Positions 32,857-43,036 of a DNA stretch of 64,000 nt are shown here, piece after piece. The position numbers and the translations under genes were made by a program. The notes below the pieces were generated by a model. It made no database searches. It saw nothing but the letters and a program-made list of their open reading frames with translations, and had not been told where the DNA came from. Position 1 is the first letter of the stretch; every line of letters starts with the position of its first letter. Source of the stretch: Bacillus sp. BP-3 (GTDB lineage Bacteria > Bacillota > Bacilli > Bacillales > Bacillaceae_G). The stretch lies in contig NZ_JAQOTJ010000010.1 in the NCBI RefSeq assembly GCF_028401955.1, positions 62,001 to 126,000 on the forward strand. The letters are read 5' to 3'.

Positions 32857-33987
32857 TCAAACTGAATTAACTTTTCTATTTTGTAAAGCTAGATAGTATC
32901 CTTCTAGTGTTTTCTCTGCTGCTTTTTCCCATGTATAATTTTCTAAAATGTATTCCCTAAAACCTATATCGTATTGTTGTTTGTATGCCTTATCTATTGC
33001 TTTTCTTATATCAGCAGTATCATTAGGAGCACAATAAAATGCATAGTCTTTAAAATAATCCTTTGTTGTCCCTCTATCACTTACGACCACATTACATCCC
33101 ATGCTTGCAGCTTCTAAACTAACTAATCCAGGTGTTTCAAACCAACTTATCAATATATGAACTTTACATTTTTTATACAATTGATACAATAAGTCGTTAG
33201 AAATCGAATCAATATACTCATAATTAGAATTAGCTTCTATTTGTTCAAGAATCTTATCTCCATACGCTTGATGACTTGGAGCCACTTTTCCTACAAAAAG
33301 AACTTTATAGTCTGATCCTTCTAATGCCTTTATTAAATTCTCCTGATTTTTTCTTGTTTCAATTCTCCCAACACATAAAATATAATTTTCGAACCGCTCA
33401 AATTCATCATTATTTTCTTCCAAAGATCTTACAACTCGTTCTTTATCAATTGCGTTCGGCACTACAGTATAGTTATCTGTTTTGAAATTTAATACTTCTT
33501 CAATTTGGTCCATTTCAAGCTTTGAATTAGGTAAAAACCAATCCGATAAGTTTAAAATTTGCCTTTGCATGTTATCAAAACTATGAGTCATTAAATACCT
33601 TGTTCCCTTATTTCGTTCCCCTTTAAATACATATTTATAACACGCTTTAAGTGATTCGATTTGATTTACAGACAACATGTTACTTACCAAACGTCTAACA
33701 CCTTTTTGACCAATTTTTTCGAATTCATGAGAAGGCCAATATACTGTAGATAATATAATTGGCTTATTTTGCCTTTTTGCGTTTAACATTTGAATATATG
33801 TTTCTTGTACTCTTGTTAAATTAAAGAGGTGAACTATATCATATCCATCTAAATTTGGCTCTAATTCTACACTTACATCTACTTCAACATCTATTTTCTC
33901 TAAATATTCTTTAGTTTTTAATAACTGAATAGTATCTCCACCAGGACATGTAAATAAATTAATTCTTGATTGCATTAGTACTCGCAT
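32857..33987 (-). CDS. Family 4 glycosyltransferase
   Basis: The protein has 376 residues, a GT-B fold enzyme. The N-terminal acceptor domain includes NLFTCPGGDTIQL and YDIVHLFNLTR. A C-terminal GT4 nucleotide-sugar domain (about 200-360) has ILCVGRIETRKNQ and the E-x7-E motif SWFETPGLVSLEAAS. I chose the ATG at 33987 because GAAAGGA lies about 9 bases upstream; the frame is open 11 codons further without a site. It adds one sugar of the repeat unit at the membrane. Donor unknown. Confidence 0.85.
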   Translation of the reverse strand: MRVLMQSRINLFTCPGGDTIQLLKTKEYLEKIDVEVDVSVELEPNLDGYDIVHLFNLTRVQETYIQMLNAKRQNKPIILSTVYWPSHEFEKIGQKGVRRLVSNMLSVNQIESLKACYKYVFKGERNKGTRYLMTHSFDNMQRQILNLSDWFLPNSKLEMDQIEEVLNFKTDNYTVVPNAIDKERVVRSLEENNDEFERFENYILCVGRIETRKNQENLIKALEGSDYKVLFVGKVAPSHQAYGDKILEQIEANSNYEYIDSISNDLLYQLYKKCKVHILISWFETPGLVSLEAASMGCNVVVSDRGTTKDYFKDYAFYCAPNDTADIRKAIDKAYKQQYDIGFREYILENYTWEKAAEKTLEGYYLALQNRKVNSV

Positions 33988-34020
33988 AAAAATATTCCTT
34001 TCAATATAATATTTACACAC

Positions 34021-34415
34021 TTAATCTTTAATAATGTTCCTGAAATTAAAGTAACATTCTCTCCTGTAAAGACACATAAACATATATATGTATTATAATT
34101 TTCAATAGCATCTTTTAGTGTCAATAAAAAGTATCTATACTTTAACAAAAAAATAAATAAGAGGTTTACACAATTGTAAACCTCTACGTTTCTATAATAA
34201 CTTGTTTTTTACCATTAACCTTTTTGAAACGATAAACTTTCCAAAATATAAGCTTACTACCTGGTACTCAAGTCACCACGTCAGTACTCATTCTATTACA
34301 TCTAGTCTATCTATACGAGATATAATAGTAATCCGAATGAAATATGCCGTGCATTCAACTTATTTCCACTTTTATTTCAATACTATCTTTATCAACACAT
34401 TCAACAAATTAATTA
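34021..34415. other. Intergenic gap with terminator and possible gene remnant
   Basis: A strong minus-strand hairpin (34147-34185) lies 230 bases beyond the stop of the next upstream glycosyltransferase. Between them the minus strand holds an 18-20 codon open stretch ending in TAG (around 34200-34260, SLYFGKFIVSKRL). It looks like the tail of a lost gene. The rest has stops in all frames. Confidence 0.45.
34147..34185 (-). terminator. Internal terminator in the variable polysaccharide core
   Basis: A perfect 11-bp stem (AGAGGTTTACA with its complement, 34160-34185) has a 4-base loop. A U-rich tail follows on the minus strand. Confidence 0.88.
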
Positions 34416-35723
34416 TTAATATCTTTTAACAGATAATTTTTTTTCCAAATCTTTACCAATATTAATCCATTTATAATCATCTGCTGGCTTATTCCAATTT
34501 TCATTTTGAACTTCCCCGATATCCACAGCATTCAGGGATTTTATCGCTCTCAAAATATCAGCTTCTGTATTCAACACAATAGGTCCCTTATCAACCTGGT
34601 GAACAAGATGGCTTAATTCATCTTGTTCATCTCCTAGTATCGTCCATACAGAAGCTTTACTTCCCAAGTATTCATATACTTTTCCAGGAACTTGTGTACT
34701 ATTTTTGTTCCCATATAACAATAAAACATCAGCATATACTACATACTTTAATGCTTCCTTATAAGGAATTAATGGCTTTATTGTTACATTATCAAACTTT
34801 TTTAACCTTAACTCATCTTGTGGATTATCAAATTGACCAATAAAAATAAAATGTAATTTTTTAAATAAATTCTTGTTTTCTATTTTCAACTTATCTAGTG
34901 CATTACACAATGGAGTGATGTCCCGTAATGATTTATATATTGTCCCAGTATGAACAATGTTAAGTTTATTATCTTGCAATTCTATTGGCTTTTCTTCCTT
35001 CTCTTCTATATCACAATATAAATTTTCATCATAACCACGATATACAATATCTGCAATTTCTGGATTTAAATTATACTTATTAATATACATCTCTTTTGTA
35101 CTATTAGTTGTAAAAAGCATTTTATCTACTTTTCCAATAATATTTTTCTCAAGCTTTTCTTCTATAAATGTTTTAAACCTCGACCGTCCTTTTCTTAAAC
35201 TATCCCCATTCCAAGGATCGCTCCAATACCCTATCCATGGCAGAACAGGATAATCTTTTTTAATTTTATATGCAACAATATGACTAGAAGGTGTTTCGTG
35301 CATAGAGAAAATACAATCATACTTTCCTTTAGCCTTTATTAAAGACAATGCTTTTTTATAAGCTGGATTTATCCACTGTAAAAATGGATCTGGAATTAAA
35401 ATATTCCTTTTTACCAAACCAGCAATTTTCTTTTTTAGACTTACTTTTTCTTTACTATCAGCAGAACTAGCGATACTATTCATTAATTTTTTTGTATAAG
35501 AAACACTATAAAGTAAACCGGGATTCACTCTATGTATTTGTACTTCTTTATCAAAGACATCCTCTAAATTCTCATCATATGCAATAGAATCTTTAGGATA
35601 GTCTATTGCAATTACATCCAATTCATGTCCTAAACGATTCAAATAATTGATATAATTTAGCGCTCGTACATTACCTGAGCCAATAAAAGGGGGGAGTTGC
35701 GTTGCAATAAATAAGATTTTCAT
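34416..35723 (-). CDS. Glycosyltransferase (GT4-like), variable-core
   Basis: The protein has 435 residues. A GT-B glycosyltransferase starts MKILFIATQLPPFIGSGNVR. The acceptor-side domain includes SMHETPSSHIVAYK, and the nucleotide-sugar side (about 250-410) has LNIVHTGTIYKSLRD and a VPGKVYEYLGS segment in place of the classical E-x7-E. This arrangement is common in polysaccharide and O-antigen clusters. AGGGGTG lies 8 bases before the ATG. Base composition is more AT-rich than in the flanking conserved genes, as for its neighbours. Donor and acceptor unknown. Confidence 0.83.
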   Translation of the reverse strand: MKILFIATQLPPFIGSGNVRALNYINYLNRLGHELDVIAIDYPKDSIAYDENLEDVFDKEVQIHRVNPGLLYSVSYTKKLMNSIASSADSKEKVSLKKKIAGLVKRNILIPDPFLQWINPAYKKALSLIKAKGKYDCIFSMHETPSSHIVAYKIKKDYPVLPWIGYWSDPWNGDSLRKGRSRFKTFIEEKLEKNIIGKVDKMLFTTNSTKEMYINKYNLNPEIADIVYRGYDENLYCDIEEKEEKPIELQDNKLNIVHTGTIYKSLRDITPLCNALDKLKIENKNLFKKLHFIFIGQFDNPQDELRLKKFDNVTIKPLIPYKEALKYVVYADVLLLYGNKNSTQVPGKVYEYLGSKASVWTILGDEQDELSHLVHQVDKGPIVLNTEADILRAIKSLNAVDIGEVQNENWNKPADDYKWINIGKDLEKKLSVKRY

Positions 35724-35874
35724 TAATAAACACCCCTATTTTATAAGATATAAAATAACATTTAAGATAAATAGATTTTAAAAAGGAATTTAAAACTTAT
35801 TTATCTACTTATGTTTAAGAAATAGCCCCCTACTTAATTTCGCATTATTTCTCAAATTAATAATTCAAATCCAA

Positions 35875-37179
35875 CTATTCGCAATTAACCTTTTTACTTG
35901 GGTTAAAATCCCTCACAATACTTAGCAATAGAAAAACCAAAATTGAAAATTGAGCTGTATAATCAGTACCTAATGTAGCTAATCCATTATTAGTATTCAC
36001 CATTATAGATATAATCAAAAAGTTGAAAAGAATATAGAATTGTTTCTTTCTAATAAAGATTACTATAGGGTAAATAAATAGTATTAAGTAAAAAAGTATA
36101 GTAGCAATTATTCCATAATCATATGGCCACATTAAAAAAGGGTATTCAAAATTATATATATTTTTCACAGCAAGGTTGGTAGCTATTTCATAAGAATGAT
36201 TAGCTCCTTTTCCTATAAACCAATCAGGTTTTTCAATGCTATCATTTGCTATTAATGACTCAATTAATGTATTTCTTCCTGTAGTAAGATCTCCTCGTTC
36301 TATTCCTTGTATAAATCTTTCTTTAACATTTTTCTGAAAAACTTGTGTACTACTAGCAAATATTAATCCAATAATAACAATTGAGTAATATAATCCTTTA
36401 TATTTAAGTGGCGGTCTACAGAAGATAAATAGTATTAAACACAGCACTATAGCCATTTTACTAGCACTTAACAAAATACCAATAACTGTTATAATAAAAA
36501 TTAAGTACTTATTCATCTTAAATTTATTAATATATTTTGCATATATCATATTTATTGAATAAAATATTAAAAAGTATTTAGCCATTGTCAAAGGTAATCC
36601 AAATATCGAATAATATCTGTATACACCCCATATATGCTCTCCATAGATATATGTATCTACTCCACTATTCTGAAATATGGTATTTGCCAAGAAAAGTTGA
36701 ATTTTAGACCCTAAAAAATAATCTAGTAACCCCATTACTATCAAAATTATTATAAATATATTAAATACACTGACAAATCGTTCAAAGAAACCTAGTGTTT
36801 CAACCTTATCTAACTTTATCGACATATAGTAGACAGGTATAATAAATGTGGATACCAATAAGCTTACATAATAAAAAAGATTCATTTGAACTTCATTAAA
36901 AAAACTATTTAATATTAATAGTGAAGAAAAAATTGTACAAATGTAAAATAGAAGCCAATTTATTTGACTTGTTTTTATTTTTAAAATGAAAAACAATAGT
37001 GAGATGGCCAAGAAAATGATATTCGTCCTATGCAACATACTACCTGCACCAAAAATATGCCTTGTTATATCATTAAAAACAAATGTCGAAATAATAATAA
37101 TAACAATAGAGTAATCAAATACAGGGGAATTTTTTTTTAATCTTTTATTTGTTTTACTACCTTCCATATACAGATTCAC
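35875..37179 (-). CDS. wzy: O-antigen/capsule polymerase (Wzy-like)
   Basis: The protein has 434 residues with about eleven membrane segments and one larger outer loop (around residues 265-345, with GIERGDLTTGRNTLIESLI). That is the topology of Wzy/O-antigen ligase family proteins. Wzy joins lipid-linked repeat units outside the membrane. Sequence conservation in this family is low, so the call rests on topology and on the neighbouring Wzx flippase, Wzz-like regulator and glycosyltransferases. AAAGGAGA lies 10 bases before the GTG start. The gene is markedly AT-rich. Confidence 0.82.
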   Translation of the reverse strand: MNLYMEGSKTNKRLKKNSPVFDYSIVIIIISTFVFNDITRHIFGAGSMLHRTNIIFLAISLLFFILKIKTSQINWLLFYICTIFSSLLILNSFFNEVQMNLFYYVSLLVSTFIIPVYYMSIKLDKVETLGFFERFVSVFNIFIIILIVMGLLDYFLGSKIQLFLANTIFQNSGVDTYIYGEHIWGVYRYYSIFGLPLTMAKYFLIFYSINMIYAKYINKFKMNKYLIFIITVIGILLSASKMAIVLCLILFIFCRPPLKYKGLYYSIVIIGLIFASSTQVFQKNVKERFIQGIERGDLTTGRNTLIESLIANDSIEKPDWFIGKGANHSYEIATNLAVKNIYNFEYPFLMWPYDYGIIATILFYLILFIYPIVIFIRKKQFYILFNFLIISIMVNTNNGLATLGTDYTAQFSILVFLLLSIVRDFNPSKKVNCE

Positions 37180-37381
37180 AACTATATATTCTCCTTTATT
37201 AAATAACTAAGCTAATTCACACTATAATTTTACTATACAATTAGCTAAATGTTCATACAAACTAAAGATATATTATTACTTAGATATTACTTTTACCGAT
37301 TACCCTGGCTCTTACACCAATTAATTCAGAATTTAACCTTTTTAAATATATTCATAAACTTTTGAATAACCACCTCAAAAA

Positions 37382-38812
37382 TTATGAGACCGTCTTTATT
37401 TTTTTATCTTTAGCCATAAATCCCCTTACAATATCCTTGTATAATAAACAAATAATAACTAATATTATTAAGCCAATTACAATATTTAAAATCAACAAAT
37501 TGTACTGGGTATTAACCCAAGCATATACCATTAATAATAGGCTTGAAAAATAAAACTTTCTTAACCCATAATCAACTTTGTAATACCTCAAAGAAACATG
37601 TGTACGCAAACTAGCAAATGCAAAATATGCTATTCCTGTTGATATTGCTGCTCCTTTAGCCCCTAGCTTAGGAACCAAAATGATATTTCCTATGACATTA
37701 ATTAAACAAGCACTTACCGAAATGACAATATGCCACTTTGTTTTTTTTGAAAAGTTAATACCTATTACACTAGTCTCTGAAATTGTATACATAACAGGAA
37801 GAAATACTAGAAACGGCATAATAGTTGCTACTTCTCTATAACTAGGCCCTAATAGATATATAATTAAGTCTTTGAACATTAGTGTTCCAATTCCCACTAT
37901 GAACATCGCTAATGTGATAATCTGATTCATATTTGAAAAAAATTCCGTATCTTCAGGATTCTTAGCATAACGCTCGTAACTTACCGGAGCCCAAAATGTC
38001 GTAAATGTAGTCTGAATAACATTTAAAATCGAAATAATTTTAAATGCAGCTGTATACAACCCCAGTTCTGTTAGTGTAGACCAATGTTTAATAGCAATCC
38101 TATCAGTTGATTGAAATAACCACGTGACTAATAATGTGATTGATAAAGGAACACCATAGTATACAATTTCTTTCATACTATGTTGAGATGTTACTTTATT
38201 CTTTTTAAAGAAATTCCAATAAGATAGCGCAAATACGATTGCAATAATTGTAACAAATAAATAACTTAACGCTTGAGAATAAATTAATATTTTATAGGTT
38301 GATCCTAAATAATAAGCAAAAGCTAAAATACCTACAAACTCGAACAATTTACTAAATAATTGTAATAAGGAAAATAAAAATCCTTTTTGTTCCATTCTAA
38401 TGATCAATACTGCATATCTATTTACAATTTGAATAAATAACGAAAAAACCAAAATTACCGCTAACCATATACTTTCCTCAGAAAATACAAAAAGAGAGGT
38501 TTGTTTATAAAATAATAAAAGAATTATAGAAAGTATTAAAAAACTAAATAAAGGTGGTTTTAAACAATCCCTTAATAATTTTTTTCTAGTCTCTTCATCT
38601 TTTTCATAAAAAAAACGGACAAAACTTTGGTCCGTTCCAAACAACGAGATTAACAATAAAACATTCAAAATCACCATAAATAATGATGATTTCCCAAATT
38701 CTTCTGGAGAAAGTATTCTAGTAATAATAGGTGTACTAATAAAACCAATTATTATACTTAACCAACTTCCAATAGAAAAAGAGAGGAATTTTTTTAATAA
38801 CCCTGACTTCAT
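37382..38812 (-). CDS. wzx: Wzx-type polysaccharide flippase
   Basis: The protein has 476 residues with about fourteen membrane segments. The family N-terminus reads KKFLSFSIGSWLSIIIGFIS then PIITRILSPEEFGKSSLF. A central PLSITLLVTWLFQSTDRIAIKHW is typical of polysaccharide_synt flippases of the MOP superfamily. It moves undecaprenyl-linked repeat units across the membrane for Wzy to polymerise. GGGAGA lies 6-7 bases before the ATG. AT-rich, like the neighbouring variable genes. Confidence 0.9.
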   Translation of the reverse strand: MKSGLLKKFLSFSIGSWLSIIIGFISTPIITRILSPEEFGKSSLFMVILNVLLLISLFGTDQSFVRFFYEKDEETRKKLLRDCLKPPLFSFLILSIILLLFYKQTSLFVFSEESIWLAVILVFSLFIQIVNRYAVLIIRMEQKGFLFSLLQLFSKLFEFVGILAFAYYLGSTYKILIYSQALSYLFVTIIAIVFALSYWNFFKKNKVTSQHSMKEIVYYGVPLSITLLVTWLFQSTDRIAIKHWSTLTELGLYTAAFKIISILNVIQTTFTTFWAPVSYERYAKNPEDTEFFSNMNQIITLAMFIVGIGTLMFKDLIIYLLGPSYREVATIMPFLVFLPVMYTISETSVIGINFSKKTKWHIVISVSACLINVIGNIILVPKLGAKGAAISTGIAYFAFASLRTHVSLRYYKVDYGLRKFYFSSLLLMVYAWVNTQYNLLILNIVIGLIILVIICLLYKDIVRGFMAKDKKIKTVS

Positions 38813-38839
38813 AAATATTCTCCCAACACTTGGTAAACT

Positions 38840-39958
38840 TTATTTGGACATAATTAAATTTAACTCTTTATTAATTACATCTACTGGATTACATTTATTA
38901 ATTACAGATTCAGCTGTCGCTTTTGACATTTTTGAAAACACATCTGCATTGTTATATAAATGTTCTATACTATCAGCTATTTCTTTATAATTCTTTGTTG
39001 TAAAACCAGTTACCCTATTGGTAACAAATTCAGGTATTGCTGTATTATCAGAAGTAATAGGTACTAATCCACTGGCCATAGCCTCACACATTGAAACTCC
39101 TTGAGAATCTTGTCTTGTTGGACATAGAAATACACCATTTTTTTTATGTTCGTTTGCAATCTCACTATGAGTTAAATATTTATTATAAACGTGAACATTT
39201 TCAAAGTTTAAGAGTGGCTGTATTAACTGATCAAACAGCCTACCTTTACCATATATAGTAAATTCCATATCTTTAAAAACTTCTCTTTTACTTAGCTCTA
39301 CTATAGCTTTTATAGCTAGATCATTTGCATATTTTCGAGATTCGAATGGTCGAATTAACAATACTTTTTTCCTTAAGTCTTCATCTTTTTCTTCAAATTG
39401 AAATACCCTTGTATCAACTACGTTAGGAATAACCTCATATTGATTAATTTTAGTCAACGTATCCGTTTCTGTAATACGTTTCATCCACTCTGAAACAAAA
39501 ACAAAAGTAACATTCTCATTTTTTGTTTTCTCTATGAACTTTTTCAAACTAATCATTTGTCTTATATTACAAAGAGCATATTTAATAAAAGCTACATTGT
39601 ACGCATTAAATAATCTTCTATACCACCCTAATGCTTCTACTCCATGTATCCACACAATAGAAGGGTAAGCAAATTTCAATTCTTCTAAAGTACTCATCAT
39701 ATCTTTATCAATAAAATGAATTAAAATCTTATCCGGATTGTAATCCTGTATATAATTTAGTAAGAAATTCTTATTCCCTTCAATTACATTAACCCCATCA
39801 AAACTATATGCAAAATGTCTATCCTTGCTCTTATCCATTACAAAAACTTTTACATCACATTCCTTTTGGATGTATTGTACAACCCTACGATGTATAAAAG
39901 CGTTTCTGTACAATTCATTTTCTTTTGGATACATATTAGTAAGAACTAATAATCTCAC
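38840..39958 (-). CDS. Family 4 glycosyltransferase, variable-core
   Basis: The protein has 372 residues, a GT-B enzyme starting at GTG (MRLLVLTNMYPKENELYRNAF). The C-terminal GT4 domain (about 190-355) has LLIRPFESRKYAND, EFTIYGKGRLFD and the E-x7-E equivalent DSQGVSMCEAMASG. It transfers one sugar onto the growing lipid-linked unit. AAAGGAAG lies upstream. It is the first gene after the internal terminator behind wecC. Donor unknown. Confidence 0.85.
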   Translation of the reverse strand: MRLLVLTNMYPKENELYRNAFIHRRVVQYIQKECDVKVFVMDKSKDRHFAYSFDGVNVIEGNKNFLLNYIQDYNPDKILIHFIDKDMMSTLEELKFAYPSIVWIHGVEALGWYRRLFNAYNVAFIKYALCNIRQMISLKKFIEKTKNENVTFVFVSEWMKRITETDTLTKINQYEVIPNVVDTRVFQFEEKDEDLRKKVLLIRPFESRKYANDLAIKAIVELSKREVFKDMEFTIYGKGRLFDQLIQPLLNFENVHVYNKYLTHSEIANEHKKNGVFLCPTRQDSQGVSMCEAMASGLVPITSDNTAIPEFVTNRVTGFTTKNYKEIADSIEHLYNNADVFSKMSKATAESVINKCNPVDVINKELNLIMSK

Positions 39959-40029
39959 TCTTTTTTCACTCTTCCTTTTGCAAATTTTAATAAATATTTT
40001 TTATGGTTTTTCAAATATATAACCATTGA

Positions 40030-40088
40030 AAAAATATACAAGCCATTCTATCTACAACAAGAAATAATTATTGATTCTAGATAGAATG
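40030..40088 (-). terminator. Internal terminator after wecC
   Basis: An 11-bp stem, CATTCTATCTA with its complement (40044-40054 with 40078-40088), has a U-rich stretch following on the minus strand. It stands between conserved biosynthesis genes and the AT-rich core. Confidence 0.75.
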
Positions 40089-40110
40089 CCACCTTATATT
40101 TTTATTTATA

Positions 40111-41352
40111 TTATTTGATAAACCCTTTTGTATCAATAACAACTTTCTCTTTCAATTGATCGAAGTCAATAGCGCTAAAGATTTCATGGTCTACTAATAC
40201 TAAAATAATATCAGCTTTGGTAATTGCTTCTTCAACTGATAGCATAGAAACACTTTTCTCTTGTAGTAAGGCCGGTAATTCACTTACATGAGGCTCTACT
40301 GCAATCACTTCTCCAACATTAGCTTCTGCTAGATGTTTAACAATTTCTACTGCTGGACTTTCACGCAAATCATCAATATTTGCTTTAAATGCTAATCCTA
40401 AACAAGCAATTACAGGGTTTTTAAATCGGTCCGCTTTTTCTTTCACTTTTTCTACAACATACATAGGTTTATAATCATTCACATTTCTAGCCGTATGAAT
40501 TAATTTCGCTTCTTCTGGAGCTGCATCTACAATAAACCATGGGTCTACAGCGATACAGTGTCCACCAACACCAGGACCTGGTTGTAAAATATTCACACGC
40601 GGATGGTGGTTCGCAAGACGAATTAATTCCCAAACATTAATATTTAATTTATCACAAATCAAAGATAACTCATTTGCAAATGCAATGTTTACATCACGGA
40701 ATGAATTCTCTGTTAATTTTGCCATCTCTGCTGTTCTTGCATTTGTATCAAGAATTTGTCCTTTTACAAATTGCTTGTAAAATTCTACTGTGCGTTTTGT
40801 AGATTCACGATCTATCCCACCGATAATACGATCATTTTCAACTAATTCTCTTAAAATATGACCTGGTAATACACGCTCTGGGCAATGAGAAACATAGATT
40901 CTTCCTTTCTCACCATGCAATCCTTCTGAAACTGTTAAATCTGAACGCTCTTCTAAAATCCATTCTGCTACTTTTTCTGTTGTTCCAATTGGACTTGTAG
41001 ATTCAAGAATAATAATATCTCCATTTTTTATAACAGGAGCAATCTTTTTAGCAGCAGCTTCTACATATGTTAAATCTGGCTTATGTTCATCTTGAAATGG
41101 AGTTGGAACTGCTAAAATAAAAATATCTGCTTCTTCTGGAGTTAGTGCCGCGTTCAATTTGCCACTTTGTACAGCCGCTTTTACTAAAATGTCTAAATCC
41201 GGCTCATAAATGTGTACTTTACCACTGTTAATCATTTCAACTGCTTGTTCATTTACATCTACACCATGCACTTGAAAACCTTTTGTTGCTAGTAAACTAG
41301 CTGTTGGTAAACCGATATATCCTAAACCCATTACACAAATCTTTTTATTCAT
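40111..41352 (-). CDS. wecC: UDP-N-acetyl-D-mannosaminuronate dehydrogenase (WecC-type)
   Basis: The protein has 413 residues, a UDP-sugar dehydrogenase. It has the NAD motif GLGYIGLPTA, catalytic Cys in the GPGVGGHCIAVDPWF motif (about 260) and the C-terminal GLAFKANIDDLRESPA segment. The GHCIAVDPWF form is characteristic of WecC (UDP-ManNAc dehydrogenase) rather than UDP-glucose dehydrogenase. The polymer therefore probably contains ManNAc uronic acid. No wecB epimerase is encoded in the window; the chromosomal UDP-GlcNAc 2-epimerase elsewhere would be needed. It follows the sugar-transferase gene by 34 bases. Confidence 0.92.
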   Translation of the reverse strand: MNKKICVMGLGYIGLPTASLLATKGFQVHGVDVNEQAVEMINSGKVHIYEPDLDILVKAAVQSGKLNAALTPEEADIFILAVPTPFQDEHKPDLTYVEAAAKKIAPVIKNGDIIILESTSPIGTTEKVAEWILEERSDLTVSEGLHGEKGRIYVSHCPERVLPGHILRELVENDRIIGGIDRESTKRTVEFYKQFVKGQILDTNARTAEMAKLTENSFRDVNIAFANELSLICDKLNINVWELIRLANHHPRVNILQPGPGVGGHCIAVDPWFIVDAAPEEAKLIHTARNVNDYKPMYVVEKVKEKADRFKNPVIACLGLAFKANIDDLRESPAVEIVKHLAEANVGEVIAVEPHVSELPALLQEKSVSMLSVEEAITKADIILVLVDHEIFSAIDFDQLKEKVVIDTKGFIK

Positions 41353-41386
41353 CTGCTTTTCAACCTCTTTTTCTTGAATTTAACTA

Positions 41387-42073
41387 CTAAGATGCTCCAT
41401 TAGATTTAATTATTATTTGAATCGTTTTAATAATAATTTTCAAATCATATAGTAATCCGCGTTTACTTATATACTCTAAATCTAGTTCTACCATTTCTTT
41501 AAACCCAACATTATTTCTTTCCGTCACCTGCCAAAGTCCCGTACAACCAGGTGTAACAAGTAATCTCTGTTTATCATAAGAAGTATATTCTTTCACTTCT
41601 CTTGGTAGTGGTGGCCTCGGACCAACTAGGCTCATATCACCTTTTAATACATTAAGTAATTGAGGAAGTTCGTCAATACTCGTTTTCCGAATAAATTTCC
41701 CTAACTTCGTTACACGAGGATCTTCTTTCATCTTAAACATTGCACCTGATACCTCGTTATATTTTAGTAAACCGTTTAGTCGCTCTTCCGCATCCGTAAC
41801 CATAGAGCGAAACTTATACATATAAAATTCTTTTCCATCTTTGCCAACACGAATTTGTTTAAAAAACACAGATCCCTTTGGATCCTCGTATTTAATGAGT
41901 ATCGCCACGATGAGAAAGATAGGAGATAATACAATGAGACCACATAGCGCACCGACAAAGTCCATGCAGCGCTTTGCCACTAAATAACCTTTACGACCGT
42001 TCACACCTTCCAAAACAAGCTCTCTATTATTTATTTTCTCTACATCTTCACTTGATACTTTTACCAAGTTCAA
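41387..42073 (-). CDS. Undecaprenyl-phosphate sugar phosphotransferase (initiating enzyme)
   Basis: The protein has 228 residues. A single hydrophobic segment (about 35-57, FVGALCGLIVLSPIFLIVAILIKY) precedes the bacterial sugar transferase domain, with KQIRVGKDGKEFYMYKFRSM, RKTSIDELPQLLNVLKGDMSLVGPRP and TPGCTGLWQV. It links the first sugar-phosphate to undecaprenyl phosphate and so begins each repeat unit; EpsL in B. subtilis is similar. The start codon appears to be TTG with GGGAG just upstream; a second TTG six bases on is equally possible. Sugar specificity cannot be read from sequence. Confidence 0.92.
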   Translation of the reverse strand: MNLVKVSSEDVEKINNRELVLEGVNGRKGYLVAKRCMDFVGALCGLIVLSPIFLIVAILIKYEDPKGSVFFKQIRVGKDGKEFYMYKFRSMVTDAEERLNGLLKYNEVSGAMFKMKEDPRVTKLGKFIRKTSIDELPQLLNVLKGDMSLVGPRPPLPREVKEYTSYDKQRLLVTPGCTGLWQVTERNNVGFKEMVELDLEYISKRGLLYDLKIIIKTIQIIIKSNGAS

Positions 42074-42092
42074 AGTTCTCCCACCTCACTTT

Positions 42093-42974
42093 TTATACAT
42101 GTACATTCTCTTTCTCCACCAACTCATTCATATACTTCATCAACTCGTCTTTTAGTTCATCATGCTGAAGTGCCATTTCAATTGTCGTTTTAATAAAACC
42201 AAACTTCTCTCCAACATCATATCGTGTTCCTTCAAAGTCATAAGCAAACACTCTTTGAATTTCATTTAAACGTTGAATAGCATCCGTTAATTGAATTTCT
42301 CCGCCCGCACCTGTTTGCTGGTCTTCTAGGAACATAAAGATTTCTGGTGTTAACACGTAACGACCCATAATTGCTAAGTTAGATGGCGCTGTTCCTTGTG
42401 CTGGTTTTTCTACAAATTTACGCACTTGGTAGCTGCGGCCCTTTTGTATAGTTGGATCAATAATGCCGTAGCGATGTGTTTCGTTGTCTGGTACTGTTTG
42501 GACACCAATGACAGAAGCACTTTTTGCTTCGCATTCATTGATTAACTGACGTAAGCATGGCGTTTCTGCTTGTACAATATCGTCGCCAAGTAATACCGCA
42601 AATGGTTCATTTCCGATAAATTTACGAGCACACCATACTGCGTGTCCTAACCCTTTCGGTTCTTTTTGACGTATATAATGAATGTTAATCTTTGAAGATT
42701 CTTGTACTTTTTCTAAAATTTCATATTTACCTTTTGATAGTAAGTTTTCTTCCAGTTCAAAGGAATGATCGAAATGATCTTCAATTGCACGTTTTCCTTT
42801 TCCTGTTACGATAATGATGTCTTCAATACCAGATTCAATTGCTTCTTCTACGATGTATTGAATTGTCGGTTTGTCTACAATTGGTAACATTTCCTTTGGC
42901 ATTGCTTTCGTTGCTGGTAAGAATCTTGTTCCCAGTCCAGCCGCTGGAATAATTGCCTTTTTTACTTGTTTCAA
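42093..42974 (-). CDS. galU: UTP-glucose-1-phosphate uridylyltransferase
   Basis: The protein has 293 residues. The nucleotidyltransferase motif [25 protein letters not shown] is at the N-terminus, followed by [18 protein letters not shown] and [14 protein letters not shown]. It makes UDP-glucose for the polymer and for glycolipids. It starts at TTG with GGGGG 7 bases upstream. It is the first gene after the structured RNA-like element and terminator at 43037-43226. A second galU-type gene is likely elsewhere in the genome, as in other Bacillus. Confidence 0.95.
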   Translation of the reverse strand: MKQVKKAIIPAAGLGTRFLPATKAMPKEMLPIVDKPTIQYIVEEAIESGIEDIIIVTGKGKRAIEDHFDHSFELEENLLSKGKYEILEKVQESSKINIHYIRQKEPKGLGHAVWCARKFIGNEPFAVLLGDDIVQAETPCLRQLINECEAKSASVIGVQTVPDNETHRYGIIDPTIQKGRSYQVRKFVEKPAQGTAPSNLAIMGRYVLTPEIFMFLEDQQTGAGGEIQLTDAIQRLNEIQRVFAYDFEGTRYDVGEKFGFIKTTIEMALQHDELKDELMKYMNELVEKENVHV

Positions 42975-43036
42975 AATAATTCCCCCTAACTATTTTTCCA
43001 TTCCTCTTTTATCTTTATATAAGAATACCAAAATGA

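Noticed and set aside
34202-34429. Plus-strand frame of 75 codons beside the 34416 glycosyltransferase
   Set aside because: Low-complexity Thr/Ser/Ile/Phe composition, no ribosome site, overlaps the end of the real gene.
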